A stretch of DNA of 64,000 nucleotides from Streptomyces lydicus (GTDB lineage Bacteria > Actinomycetota > Actinomycetes > Streptomycetales > Streptomycetaceae), in NCBI RefSeq assembly GCF_004125265.1, contig NZ_RDTE01000003.1:1736001-1800000 (forward strand), written 5' to 3'. Made by a program: the position numbers and the translations under genes. The notes beneath the pieces were generated by a model, which had not been told where the DNA came from, made no database searches, and saw nothing but the letters and a program-made list of their open reading frames with translations. Below, one piece after another: positions 42,625-51,808 of the stretch. Each line of letters opens with the position of its first letter. Positions within the stretch are counted from its first letter, which is position 1.

Positions 42625-43064
42625 GGTCTTGTTCCTGGTGGGTGCCGGAGGTCAGGTGGCGGGGCGGTCCCCCGCTGCCAGGCTAGTCGCGCCGCCCCGC
42701 ACATCCATGTCGCGGTCGGACGCCAGTGGTCGCAGCATCCGGGGGGAGACGGCCTCCTGACTGCACCCTCGCCCACAGCAGATACGCCACGCTTGCCTCG
42801 CTTCCTACGGCGGCTTGGTCCAGGGCGGGTCGACCCTCGCACCCACCAACGCGCCCTCTGGCGCACGGCGCCTGGGAACCTCGGCGATTCGGCCAACCAC
42901 GTCTGGCGGCAGTGCCGTTGCAGGAGCAGGGTCGGTGCAGTTTCCACGGTTCCTCGAACGCTCTATCCCGGGATTTCAGGGCCGACCGAAAAACGTGTGT
43001 TCGATATCCAGGCTGTGTCGTTGAGCCTCGCGAACCAGCCGTGACGACCGACAGGGGGATCGAC
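42625..43064. other. Divergent intergenic region
   Basis: About 440 bases without a convincing gene or clear repeat. It presumably holds the promoters of the NUDIX gene and of the long plus-strand operon that begins with the ABC exporter. Confidence 0.5.
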
Positions 43065-45005
43065 TTGACCTCGGGCAGCACAGCCGCGCAGCCGAGCACG
43101 GACGAAGCGGAAGGGAATCCACCGGACAGCGAAGGCGCGGCGCAGGAGGAGGAGTTCCAGTACCGGGACGAGTCCAGGCTCCAGGCCGGCGCGCAGATGA
43201 CGACGAGCACGATGGCGCGGCGCCTGCCCGTGCTGGTGCGCCGGTCGCTGCGGATGGCGTGGCAGGTGGACCGGTGCGCGACGGCCGGGCTGCTCGCGTG
43301 CCAGATCGGCACCGGCGTGCTAGCCGCGCTGGGCCTGTTCGCCGTGACCGGGACCCTCACCGCGCTGATCTCCTCCGGCGACATCACCGGGCGGCTGCGG
43401 GAGGCGGCGCCGCAACTGGCTGTCATCGCGGCCGCCGCGGGGCTGCGGGCCCTGCTGGGGGTCACGGTGACCTGGCTGACCGGGCGGCTGCGGCCGGTGC
43501 TCGCCCGGGCCGCGGAAGTCTGCATGGTCGAGGCGGCTCTCGGCGCGGAGGCTGCGGCGAACAATAAGCCGGGCTACAACGACCAATACGACATTGCCGA
43601 CCGCGGCGCGCAGGTCACTCCCGACCTCGTGGAAGAAGCTCAGGACGTGCTGGCCGCCACGGCGACCCTCGCCGCCGGTGCCACGGTGCTCACCGTGATC
43701 CACCCGGTTCTTCTGCCTCTGCTTCTCCTGGCGTGCCTGCCGCAGGCCGCCGCGTACGTGCGCGCGGCCCGAGTGGTGTACCTCGCGGGCCTGGAGACGT
43801 CGGGGCGCCGGCGGATGCTGCACAAGCTGCGATGGCACATGTCCTACCAGGAGTCCAGCGAGGAGATGCGGGCCTGCCTGGCCGGCCCGTTCCTCCTGGG
43901 CCGATACCGGCGGCTGGCCGCGTCCGTCAACGTCTCCGAGCGCGAGGCTGCGAACACCGGGGCCTGGATGGGCCTGGCCGGTGCGGCGGCCGGCGGAGTC
44001 GCCTCGGCGGCGGTCTGGGCGACCTTGTTGTGGCTGCTGGTTTCCGGCCGGATGGACCTGGCTGCGGGTGGTGGCGCGGTCTTCGCCCTGCAGACGGCGA
44101 CCGGCTCGGTGCGGGGCATCATCAACAGAGGCGCGAGGCTGGTGCGCACCGGCTGGTACGTGCAGGACTGGCAGAACTTCCTCGACAACGCGCACGGGCA
44201 GGCGATGGTGGCCTCGCGTGGCTCGGAGGTGCTGTCGGCGGCTCCGGAGCGGTTCGAGGTCCGCGACGTCACCTACCGGTACGACGGTGCGGACAAGGAC
44301 AGCCTGGCCGGGGTGTCGCTGACGGTACGGCGCGGGGAGATCGTGGCGCTGGTCGGGGAGAACGGGTCGGGGAAGACGACGCTGTCCCGGCTGATCTGCG
44401 GGTTGCTGCTGCCGACCTCCGGGGAGGTGGCGTGGAATCACAAGACCACCGCGCGGCTGGAGCCGTGGGAGGCGTGGAAGCACGTGGCGGTGGCACCGCA
44501 GCGGTTTACCTACCTGCCGCTGACGCTGCGCGACAACGTGACCCTGGGGCAGGGCGACACCAGCGATGCCGCGCTCATGGCGGCCTGCGAGGCGTCCGGA
44601 GCCGCGGACATGCTGCCCGAGCTCCGTTCCGGCCTCGACACCCTCCTGACCTCCGAGTGGTTCGGCGGCCACCAGCTGTCCGGCGGGCAGTGGCAACGCG
44701 TCATCCTGACCAGGGCCTTTCACCGGAAGGCCGAACTGCTGGTGATGGATGAGCCGACGGCCGCCCTCGACGCCCGAGCTGAGCACCATGTGTTCACCGG
44801 CCTGCGGGACCTGGCCAAGGACCGGGCCATCCTTCTGATCACACACCGGCTCGCCAACGTCGCCGTGGCTGACCGGATCGTCGTTCTCGACCAGGGCCGC
44901 CTGGTCCAGGAGGGGACGTACGCGGAGCTCACCCGTGAGCCGGGGCTCTTTCGGACCTTGTGGGAACTGGAGCAGCGCACCGGCGGTGCGCCTGGTCCCA
45001 CCTGA
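43065..45005 (+). CDS. ABC exporter, fused membrane and ATPase domains
   Basis: A 646-residue type IV ABC half-exporter: an acidic N-terminal tail (about 40 residues), six membrane helices (about 65-360), and an ATPase with Walker A GENGSGKTT, signature HQLSGGQWQR, Walker B LLVMDEPTAALD and H-loop THRL. No peptidase C39 domain. TTG 43065 is favoured by AGGGGG six bases before; GTG 43041 is in frame. A homologous exporter lies at 51809. Cargo may be the product of the toolkit genes. Confidence 0.88.
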   Translation: MTSGSTAAQPSTDEAEGNPPDSEGAAQEEEFQYRDESRLQAGAQMTTSTMARRLPVLVRRSLRMAWQVDRCATAGLLACQIGTGVLAALGLFAVTGTLTALISSGDITGRLREAAPQLAVIAAAAGLRALLGVTVTWLTGRLRPVLARAAEVCMVEAALGAEAAANNKPGYNDQYDIADRGAQVTPDLVEEAQDVLAATATLAAGATVLTVIHPVLLPLLLLACLPQAAAYVRAARVVYLAGLETSGRRRMLHKLRWHMSYQESSEEMRACLAGPFLLGRYRRLAASVNVSEREAANTGAWMGLAGAAAGGVASAAVWATLLWLLVSGRMDLAAGGGAVFALQTATGSVRGIINRGARLVRTGWYVQDWQNFLDNAHGQAMVASRGSEVLSAAPERFEVRDVTYRYDGADKDSLAGVSLTVRRGEIVALVGENGSGKTTLSRLICGLLLPTSGEVAWNHKTTARLEPWEAWKHVAVAPQRFTYLPLTLRDNVTLGQGDTSDAALMAACEASGAADMLPELRSGLDTLLTSEWFGGHQLSGGQWQRVILTRAFHRKAELLVMDEPTAALDARAEHHVFTGLRDLAKDRAILLITHRLANVAVADRIVVLDQGRLVQEGTYAELTREPGLFRTLWELEQRTGGAPGPT

Positions 45006-45029
45006 GCCCTCAACGCAGTGCTGAGCCGG

Positions 45030-45055
45030 CCCCGGCCGTCCGGCGACGGCCGGGG
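45030..45055 (+). terminator. 11-bp perfect hairpin
   Basis: Arms 45030-45040 and 45045-45055 with a 4-base loop, 24 bases after the ABC exporter stop. It would end or attenuate transcription before the kinase gene. Confidence 0.65.
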
Positions 45056-45131
45056 TCCGCCGGGTCCGCCGACCTGGCCGGCCGATGCGGCGCCCCACGA
45101 CCCACTCGACCGACGACCCCCGGGAGGAACC

Positions 45132-45215
45132 GTGTTCCCCGACCGCACCGAACCTGATGGCGGCGTGCCCTGCCGCTCCGCCGTCCCGCGCACGGGCGCG
45201 AGGTCTGCCGGATGA
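45132..45215 (+). CDS. Short translationally coupled ORF, 27 aa
   Basis: GTG at 45132 with GGGAGG five bases before. It encodes 27 residues (VFPDRTEPDGGVPCRS and onward) and ends with an ATGA overlap with the kinase start. The Shine-Dalgarno and overlap are better than expected by chance, so it is probably translated. It could be a leader that couples kinase synthesis, or a very small peptide substrate. Confidence 0.45.
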   Translation: MFPDRTEPDGGVPCRSAVPRTGARSAG

Positions 45216-46096
45216 GCCCGACGAAGCCGCTGCCCGCGGCCCTGCAGCGCTGGTCGGAACAGCGGATCGACCCCGTCGTGTCCGTCCGCGACGCCTCGCA
45301 CGACTGGCACCGCTCCCGGGTGTGGGACCTGGAGGGCGAACGCGGGGTTCACCACTACCTGAAGGTCTCGCCCTCGGTGAAGTTCTTCACCCGTGAGAGC
45401 CGGGCCTACCGCCACATCGTGCCCGCACTCGGCCACACCCGGGCGCCCCACCTCGTCGACAGCCGTGCCCAGGACCTGGCCCTGCTGCTCACCGCGGTCC
45501 CCGGCGCCCCGGCGAAGGAACTCGGCTTGGGCGCCGTCGAGTGGCGGACCGTGCACCAGCAGGCCGGGGCGCTCTGCGCCCGGCTCCACGAGGCCGGGCC
45601 ACTCGACCGCGGCGACCGGGTGGAGGCCGAAGCCTCGTTGCCCGCCGCCGCTGACGGAGCGGAGAAGTACCTGGCCCGCGCCGGGCACCGGCTCGACCAT
45701 GACGAGCAGCAGTTGGTCCGGGACCATGCCGCACGCCTTCGCCGCGTCGGCCCGGTACCCGTCGGCTATATCCATGGCGACAACCAGCCGAGGAACTGGC
45801 TGTGGTCCACGAGCGGGATCGCCCTCATCGACTTCGAACGGTCCCGGCCGGCCGCCCGCGTCCAGGACCTCGTCATCCTCGCCACCACCCAGTGGGCCGA
45901 CCATCCGGACCGCGAGAAGGCGTTCCTGCTGTCCTACGGGCGGGAGCTGTCCGGCGCCGAGCGGCACGCGCTGCGCTGCCTGACCGCGCTGGACGCGGTC
46001 AGCTGCCTTGCCTGGGGCCCGGACAACGGTGACTCCGAGGTCACCGCCCGCGGTCGGCGGACCCTGGACCGGCTCATGAAAGAGGATCGACCGTGA
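45212..46096 (+). CDS. APH-fold small-molecule kinase
   Basis: A 294-residue phosphotransferase: VHHYLKVSPSVKFFTRES (ATP Lys and Glu), the catalytic VGYIHGDNQPRNWLW, and ALIDFERSRPA as the metal loop. The fold is that of choline/aminoglycoside kinases. The acceptor is unknown. It overlaps the 27-aa ORF upstream and the interrupted NUDIX gene downstream (GTGA). Confidence 0.85.
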   Translation: MSPTKPLPAALQRWSEQRIDPVVSVRDASHDWHRSRVWDLEGERGVHHYLKVSPSVKFFTRESRAYRHIVPALGHTRAPHLVDSRAQDLALLLTAVPGAPAKELGLGAVEWRTVHQQAGALCARLHEAGPLDRGDRVEAEASLPAAADGAEKYLARAGHRLDHDEQQLVRDHAARLRRVGPVPVGYIHGDNQPRNWLWSTSGIALIDFERSRPAARVQDLVILATTQWADHPDREKAFLLSYGRELSGAERHALRCLTALDAVSCLAWGPDNGDSEVTARGRRTLDRLMKEDRP

Positions 46097-46566
46097 GCGC
46101 CGTACATCGGAGCATCGGGAACGTCATGGTCCTGCTCCAGCGTCCTGGCGACGGCCGGATCCTGACCGTCCGGCACCAGGCGACGTCGTGACACTCCCCC
46201 GGGATGCTCACGGTCGTCGGAGGACGCCTTGAAGACGGCGAGTTCCTCGACGAGGGAGCGGCGCGCGAGCTCGCCGAGGAAGTCGGCATCCACATCAGCC
46301 CGGACCGCCTGCGGTTCTGCCAGCTGCTCCACTTCCACGCGGCGGACGGTGAGCGGGTGATCGGCGCCGCCTTCACGGTGCGGGAGTGGGAGGACACCCT
46401 GTACAACCGCGAGCCGGGCACCCACAGCGAACTGGTGTGGGTCGACCCGGCCGCCCCGCCGCCCGACTGCCACCCCTTCACCCACGCGGTCCTGACCCAC
46501 TTCGCCACCGGCCGGCTCTACGCCAACGTGATCGCCCCGGAACTGCTGGGCGGTGAGGCCGGGTGA
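46093..46566 (+). pseudogene. NUDIX hydrolase with in-frame TGA
   Basis: GTG 46093 starts a Nudix frame (IGNVMVLLQRPGDGRILTVRH) that meets TGA at 46189-46191. It then continues in the same frame with HSPGMLTVV and a full Nudix box GGRLEDGEFLDEGAARELAEE. ATG 46204 could restart translation just before the box, but would lose the first strands. Both ends keep GTGA overlaps with neighbours, so the gene was intact until recently, or the stop is a sequencing error or is read through. Confidence 0.75.
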
Positions 46567-47858
46567 CGACCTCCACCCAGACGGCCAAGGCCTCGACGGT
46601 CACCTCCCCGGATCTGCGCCGCTTGGTCGCCAGCGAGTGCGCGAGCCTGTCCGGATCCGCGGTCAGCACCGTCGCCCTCCCCACCCTGGCCGTACTGGAA
46701 CTCCACGCCTCCACCACCCAGGTCGCCGCGCTCGCCTTCCTCGGCCAACTGCCGAACGCCGTCGTGGCGCTCCCGGCCGGTGCGCTCTCGGACCGCTACG
46801 CCAAGCGCCCCCAGATGATCACCGCGGACCTCACCGCCGCCGCGGGCCTCGCGACCATCCCGGCCGCCTCCTTCACCGGGGTGCTCGGCATCGGCCAGCT
46901 GTACGCGGTCGCCGTCGTCCTGGGCGTCACCAAGATCGTGCACGACGCGGCCGCCATCAGTTACCTGCCCGTCCTCGTCGGACCTCACCTGCTGCAGCGC
47001 GCGAACTCGAGGCTGGGCGCGGCCTCGTCGGTGGCCGACAGCGCGGGCAGCAACGCGGGCGCCGCGCTGGTCGGCGCCGTCGGCGCCGACCGCTCGCTCC
47101 TCGCCGACGTCCTCTCCTACCTCCTCTCCGCGCTGCTCGTGTGGCGCATCCGCACCCCCGAGCCGGTCGCCGCGCCATCCGGAGGCCGCCGGACCCTCGC
47201 GCGGGACATCGGAGAGGGACTGCGCTACGTGGTCGGGCAGCCCACGATCCGCACGGTGATCGCAGCCCTGTCCACGCTCAGCTTCGGACTGGCTGTCATG
47301 AACACGTACTGGGCGTATTACCTCCTCGCCGACCTACACGTATCCCCCACGGCGTTCGGCGTGATCATGGGCGTCGGCGGCGCGGGCAGCCTGGCCGGGG
47401 CGCTCCTCGCCCCGCGCATCGCCTCCCGCCTCGGCATCGGACCGACGATCATCATCGGGTTCGCGGTCAGCCCGCTGGCCCAGATTCCCCTCCTGCTCGC
47501 CGGATCCGGACTCCGCTGGCAGATCGCGCTCGCCGGGACGCTGGCCGTTCAGCTGTTCTGGGCCACAGCCTCCGGGACGAGCCAGAGGTCCCTGAGGCAG
47601 ATCCTGTGCGAACCACGCTTCCAGGGCCGCATGCAGGCCGCGAGCACCACGGTGACCGCTGGCGCCCGCCCCCTCGCCGCCGCAATCGCCGGCGCCCTAG
47701 TCCTTCTCCTCGGGGTGCACAGCACCCTCGCTTTCGGTGCGGCCCTCCAGGCCGTCCCCGTAGTCCTCCTGCTCACCTCCCCTGTCCGTGCGTTGCGGGA
47801 TATGCCCGCCCCACCGGCGCACACCATCGTGCCGCCCGCCCGTGAAGGAGCCTCATGA
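46563..47858 (+). CDS. MFS transporter (EntS-like)
   Basis: A 431-residue, 12-helix MFS protein of the MFS_3/enterobactin-exporter type: LSGSAVSTVALPTLAVLEL opening helix, motif A GALSDRYAKRPQM, and GVIMGVGGAGSLAGALLAP in the second half. It likely exports a small molecule. It is coupled to the NUDIX gene before it and the methyltransferase after it. Confidence 0.88.
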   Translation: MTTSTQTAKASTVTSPDLRRLVASECASLSGSAVSTVALPTLAVLELHASTTQVAALAFLGQLPNAVVALPAGALSDRYAKRPQMITADLTAAAGLATIPAASFTGVLGIGQLYAVAVVLGVTKIVHDAAAISYLPVLVGPHLLQRANSRLGAASSVADSAGSNAGAALVGAVGADRSLLADVLSYLLSALLVWRIRTPEPVAAPSGGRRTLARDIGEGLRYVVGQPTIRTVIAALSTLSFGLAVMNTYWAYYLLADLHVSPTAFGVIMGVGGAGSLAGALLAPRIASRLGIGPTIIIGFAVSPLAQIPLLLAGSGLRWQIALAGTLAVQLFWATASGTSQRSLRQILCEPRFQGRMQAASTTVTAGARPLAAAIAGALVLLLGVHSTLAFGAALQAVPVVLLLTSPVRALRDMPAPPAHTIVPPAREGAS

Positions 47859-49144
47859 CAACGACCGCGACCGCAGCCCAGAGGACCGCCATGGTCGACC
47901 AGCTCAAGTCCGGTGGGGGCCTGAGCGATCCCCGCTTGCGTGCCGCCTTCCTCAGCGTGCGCCGCGAAGTGCTCCTACCCCACGCCTATGTGCGGGTCAG
48001 CGGCCCGGGCGTGGAGCCGATCGACTGGCGTCTCCTCGACGGCTCCCATCCCGACGATCAGGCCGAATGGCTCGACCTGATTCACAGCGACGAGTCGATC
48101 TTGCTCCAGCGGGACCACGAGGCCCTCGACAGCCTCGTCCGCGGACCAGTCACCGGCGGCAACATGACCTCCATGTCCACCTACAGCCCGGCCACCGTAG
48201 AAGCGCTGCAATCTCTGCATCTTGCGCCGGGGCAAAGGTTCTTGGAGCTCGGTCCCGGTCCCGGCGTATCTCTTGCGCTTGCCGCCGCAGTCATCGGGCC
48301 AGAGAAGGCGGTGGGCGTGGAACGCGACCGGCACATGGCTGCCTTCGCGCAGCAGAACCTTGATGTACTCGGAGCCGGCGTGACGGTGGTGGAGGGCGAC
48401 GCGCTGCACGGCCACGCCGCCGACGGCCCATACGACCGGATCCATTCCGGCATCGGCGTGCCGTGCGTCCCGGCAGCCTGGGTGCAGCAGCTCGCCCCGG
48501 CCGGTCGGCTGCTGACGACGCTCGCGACCCGCACGCCGAGCTGGCCCGGGCAGCTCCTGGTCACCCGGAACCAGCGGGGGCGGGTTGCGGCGGTCTTGCA
48601 GGGCCGGGCGCGCGGGTACCGGCCGATGCTCGGCTACCGCTGGCTCAGCGCCCTGAAGCACCGCCCACAGGTCAAGGCCGACCCCGGCCACATCCGGTCG
48701 ACCCGGCTTGCGCCACCGTCCGATGACGCCCACGGTTTCTGGATGGCGGCGGCGTACTTGGTCCCGAACGTGGTGCGGGATTTCCAGGCCGAGACGATGA
48801 CGGTCGTCGCGCCCGAAGACGACTCGTGGGCTGTGGCCGGGCCCGGCGACGGCACGGTCCGGGTGCACGGTCCGCGCGATGTGTGGGCCGAACTCGAAGC
48901 CGTCCACGCCCGCTGGACCCGGGCCGGCCGACCAACCCAGTACCGGGTCGACATCCCGGCAGGCGGCGGAACGCAACATGTTGCTTCGGCGGCCGGGCCC
49001 CACGCCCTGGAGTGGGAACTGCCCGCGCTCCCAGCTCCGGCCCCGATCTGCGGACCGGAGAGCGGCGAGCCTGTTCGATGCGGCGCAGCCTCGCAGCCCA
49101 GCCGTCTCCGTAGGCCCGACCTTCCCAAGGAGGACCAAGCATGA
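47855..49144 (+). CDS. PIMT-like O-methyltransferase
   Basis: A 429-residue protein related to protein-L-isoaspartate methyltransferases: LRAAFLSVRREVLLPHAYVR, TSMSTYSPATVEALQSLHL, SAM loop FLELGPGPGVSLALAAAVIG, and DRIHSGIGVPCVP. The C-terminal 180 residues are an extension, as in PIMT enzymes of RiPP and natural-product clusters, some of which methylate Asp to drive aspartimide formation. ATGA overlap with the MFS gene and with the following GNAT. Confidence 0.82.
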   Translation: MTTTATAAQRTAMVDQLKSGGGLSDPRLRAAFLSVRREVLLPHAYVRVSGPGVEPIDWRLLDGSHPDDQAEWLDLIHSDESILLQRDHEALDSLVRGPVTGGNMTSMSTYSPATVEALQSLHLAPGQRFLELGPGPGVSLALAAAVIGPEKAVGVERDRHMAAFAQQNLDVLGAGVTVVEGDALHGHAADGPYDRIHSGIGVPCVPAAWVQQLAPAGRLLTTLATRTPSWPGQLLVTRNQRGRVAAVLQGRARGYRPMLGYRWLSALKHRPQVKADPGHIRSTRLAPPSDDAHGFWMAAAYLVPNVVRDFQAETMTVVAPEDDSWAVAGPGDGTVRVHGPRDVWAELEAVHARWTRAGRPTQYRVDIPAGGGTQHVASAAGPHALEWELPALPAPAPICGPESGEPVRCGAASQPSRLRRPDLPKEDQA

Positions 49145-49644
49145 CGAACAGCGCCCCGTCGAACGCGCCGGCACCGCGCCTGGCCACACCGGCCGACGCT
49201 GGTGAGATCGCGCGACTGCGCTCGCAGTACATCCTGTCCGAGCCACTCGACGAAGCGTGGCTCGCCCGCGGCCGGGACCAGCTCGCGCTGCGACTGCGGC
49301 CAGGTGGTGATGCCCACGCTTACGTCGTGGACGCACCCGGCGAAGGCCTTGCCTCCTGTGCGCTCGGATTCGTCCAGGTACTCCTGCCGGCCCCGAGGTA
49401 TCCCCAGGGGCTGGCGGTGCGGATCCATGCCGTCGCCACCGACCCCGCGCACCGGCGCCGCGGTTATGCACACGCCGCACTGTCCGCGCTCTTGGAGGAC
49501 CTGCAGGAGCGCGGCGTGACCCTCTACGAGCTCTACGCGAGCGAAGGATCCGCGCCGCTCTACGAGCGACTGGGCTTCCGGCCGTACCCCGCCCTCATGC
49601 GGATGACGAAATTCCCCGACCCGAGCGAGCCACCCGCGCCGTGA
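49141..49644 (+). CDS. GNAT family N-acetyltransferase
   Basis: A 167-residue GCN5-type acetyltransferase with the acetyl-CoA motif IHAVATDPAHRRRGYAHAAL and the closing LYERLGFRPYP. Substrate unknown. Coupled to the PIMT-like gene by ATGA overlap. Confidence 0.87.
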   Translation: MTNSAPSNAPAPRLATPADAGEIARLRSQYILSEPLDEAWLARGRDQLALRLRPGGDAHAYVVDAPGEGLASCALGFVQVLLPAPRYPQGLAVRIHAVATDPAHRRRGYAHAALSALLEDLQERGVTLYELYASEGSAPLYERLGFRPYPALMRMTKFPDPSEPPAP

Positions 49645-49702
49645 ACACACCAGCTGGACAGGGTGCCGGGGCCCGGCACCGACAGAAAGGACACACGAGC
49701 AC

Positions 49703-50394
49703 ATGAACACCACGTCCGAGGCGCAGCGTTGGAATGCGCACTATGCGGGGGGCCGCGGCATCCGGCCACTGTCCAAGGCCGAGATCCGCATCGTCCGTGA
49801 CACCCTCGCCCCGCCCAAGGGGCCCAAAGAGCCCCGGGCCCTGGAGGTCTGCTGTGGCACCGGCGACCTCGCCCGGCTGCTGGACGAGCTGGGGTATGTC
49901 GTCGATGCGGTGGACTACGCCCAGGCCGCGATCGACCGTGCCGAGGCGGCGTCCGGCCCTGACATCACCTACCACTGTGCGGACGTGGCCTTGGGCGACC
50001 TTCCCGCGCTCGCAGGCCGGGGGGCTTCGACCTGATCACCGTGCGCCGGTCGCTGGCGCACCTGCCGGACCGCACGCGGATCGTCGCGGAACTCGCCGAC
50101 CTGCTGCGGCCCGGTGGGCAGCTGTGCGTGATCACCCCGCACGCCGACCGTTTCCCGCAGGATCTGCGCGGCATCTGCCTGGACGACGACGAGATCGCCA
50201 TGCTCACGCAAGGGTGGGAGCACACCGAGCGCCTCGAGGCCGAGGACTCCACCGCCGTGGTGCTGCACGGCCCAGTCGGACAGGCCGCCGGCTACCGGGA
50301 GAAGAGGCCGCCGAAGGGCCCGCCCCGCCCGACGGGCTGCCGCACGACGACTCCCGCCTGCGATCCACCCACGGCCGCCACCCAGGAGCATGAC
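49703..50394 (+). pseudogene. SAM methyltransferase, frameshifted in a G-run
   Basis: The first half (LEVCCGTGDLARLLDELGY, then CADVALGDLPALAG) is in one frame and ends at 50035. The second half (FDLITVRRSLAHLPDR, then LLRPGGQLCVITP) is in another frame. Adding one G to the run near 50017-50022 joins them. The protein is a close paralogue of the N-terminal domain of the 54915 gene. The second frame stays open into the DNA glycosylase gene, so a fusion is formally possible. Confidence 0.75.
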
Positions 50395-51381
50395 GTGAAA
50401 CCCCGCCACCTCACCCACACCGACACACTCCTGCTGCCCATCACCGGCAACGGCCCCTTCAACTTCCGCCACACCCTGTGGAAGCCCTCCCACTACGCCA
50501 CCGGCCTAGAAGCCCACACCGAAACGCGCAGCTGGCGCACCTTCCGCATCGACGGCCTGATCATCGGCGTAGCCCTGTCGAACGGAGGCGACGACCGGAT
50601 GATCAGCGCCGAGGTGTTCACCGACAGCGACTACACGCCCGAACACCGCAACCGTCTCGCCCGCCGGCTGACAACCTCCTACGGCTTGGACGAAGACCTC
50701 GCCCCGTTCACCGAACTCGCCGCCGACGTAACGGCGATGCGCGCTCCCTTGCACGCGCTGGCTGGCATGCGGCAGAGCTGCCCCGAAGACCACTTCGAGA
50801 TCGCCGTCATCGCCCTGCTCCTGCAGAACACCACCATCAGCCGCACCACGCAGATGACCCGCAACCTGCTCACCCGCCACGGCCGCCTCGTCCAGTTCGA
50901 CGGGATCCGGCTGCGGGCCTGGTTCACCCCGGCCGAGATCGCCGCGGTCACCGCCGAGGAATTCAAGGAGCGCGACAGGCTCGGGTACCGGTCAAAGACT
51001 CTCCCCCACTTCGCCGCGTTCTTCCGCGACCACCGCCCCGAGGACCTGGCAGCCGCCGACAACCTGGTCGAACTCTTGCAGCAGATCAAGGGGGTTGGCC
51101 CCTACACAGCAGCCGTCATGGCCTCCCACGCCTCACGCGACCCCGCCGTCTTCGGAGTCGACGTGTGGAACCGCAAGATCCTCGCCCGACGGCTCCTCGA
51201 CACCGAGGACGCCGCCCCCGAAGACGTCCACGAACACCTCGCCCGCCTCTTCCCCGGCCACGCCGGAACTGCCGCGCTCTACCTCGTCGAGCACGAATCC
51301 CTCCACACTCCCGTCGCTCCGCTCCTGACCCCCGACGCGACCAAGACGTGGAACCAGGAACTGCGCCCCTCCACCTCCTGA
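50395..51381 (+). CDS. HhH-GPD DNA glycosylase
   Basis: A 328-residue protein with an N-terminal beta domain (LPITGNGPFNFRHTLW) as in OGG1/AlkA-like enzymes, and a helix-hairpin-helix LLQQIKGVGPYTAAV followed by the catalytic Asp region VFGVDVWNRKILARRLL. AGGAG precedes the GTG at 50395. It should excise a damaged or modified base; a role in self-protection is inferred from its place in a biosynthetic toolkit. Confidence 0.83.
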   Translation: MKPRHLTHTDTLLLPITGNGPFNFRHTLWKPSHYATGLEAHTETRSWRTFRIDGLIIGVALSNGGDDRMISAEVFTDSDYTPEHRNRLARRLTTSYGLDEDLAPFTELAADVTAMRAPLHALAGMRQSCPEDHFEIAVIALLLQNTTISRTTQMTRNLLTRHGRLVQFDGIRLRAWFTPAEIAAVTAEEFKERDRLGYRSKTLPHFAAFFRDHRPEDLAAADNLVELLQQIKGVGPYTAAVMASHASRDPAVFGVDVWNRKILARRLLDTEDAAPEDVHEHLARLFPGHAGTAALYLVEHESLHTPVAPLLTPDATKTWNQELRPSTS

Positions 51382-51808
51382 AACACCCGACCCCAGGGCA
51401 GCGGCACGCCAGCGCCCCTGCCCACCCAGGCATGCCCACACCACGCCCCGAACCCGCGCCAAATCGCAACGAGGCAATCCCGCGAAGGGATGAAACACGC
51501 CGTTCGAGCGCCGCCCTCATCCCGGAATCCAGGCCCTGCCTGCCCTCGACCACTAAATAGAACGTTCTTTCACGATCTGCCCCTTCGTCACCCATTACGG
51601 GGAGCAGAACGGGCCGTTATTTAGAGCACCTGTACCCATTCCCGCCTTCCGGAGAAGCCATGAACCCTTCGCTCGCCCCCACGCATCGCCCTGTTCGGCT
51701 CGAACGACGGCAGCCCACACCTCCGGAGGACGGTCTGCCCAGGCGCGTAGTTGACGCTTCTTCTCGCCGTGCACCGCGCTCATCCCGTCCCGATACGTGG
51801 TGGTGGGC
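51382..51808. other. Intergenic region with AT-richer structured segment
   Basis: About 427 bases with no gene. A notably AT-richer stretch at about 51550-51625 carries nested inverted repeats. The rest is presumed promoter region for the second ABC exporter. Confidence 0.5.
51553..51622. promoter_or_regulatory. Nested inverted repeats
   Basis: Outer arms CTAAATA..ACG (51553-51564) and its near complement (51613-51622), a 10-base palindrome at 51559-51568, an inner CCCC/GGGG pairing and a small AACGG/CCGTT repeat at about 51607-51617. This could be a structured leader RNA, a terminator of the glycosylase transcript, or protein-binding sites. Confidence 0.45.

Noticed and set aside
41902..43044. 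380-codon open frame on the plus strand
   Set aside because: Antisense to the NUDIX gene at 42100-42624 and low in coding character elsewhere.
46189..46191. TGA as a selenocysteine codon
   Set aside because: The position is not a catalytic residue in NUDIX enzymes and no SECIS-like hairpin is evident next to it; mutation or error is simpler.
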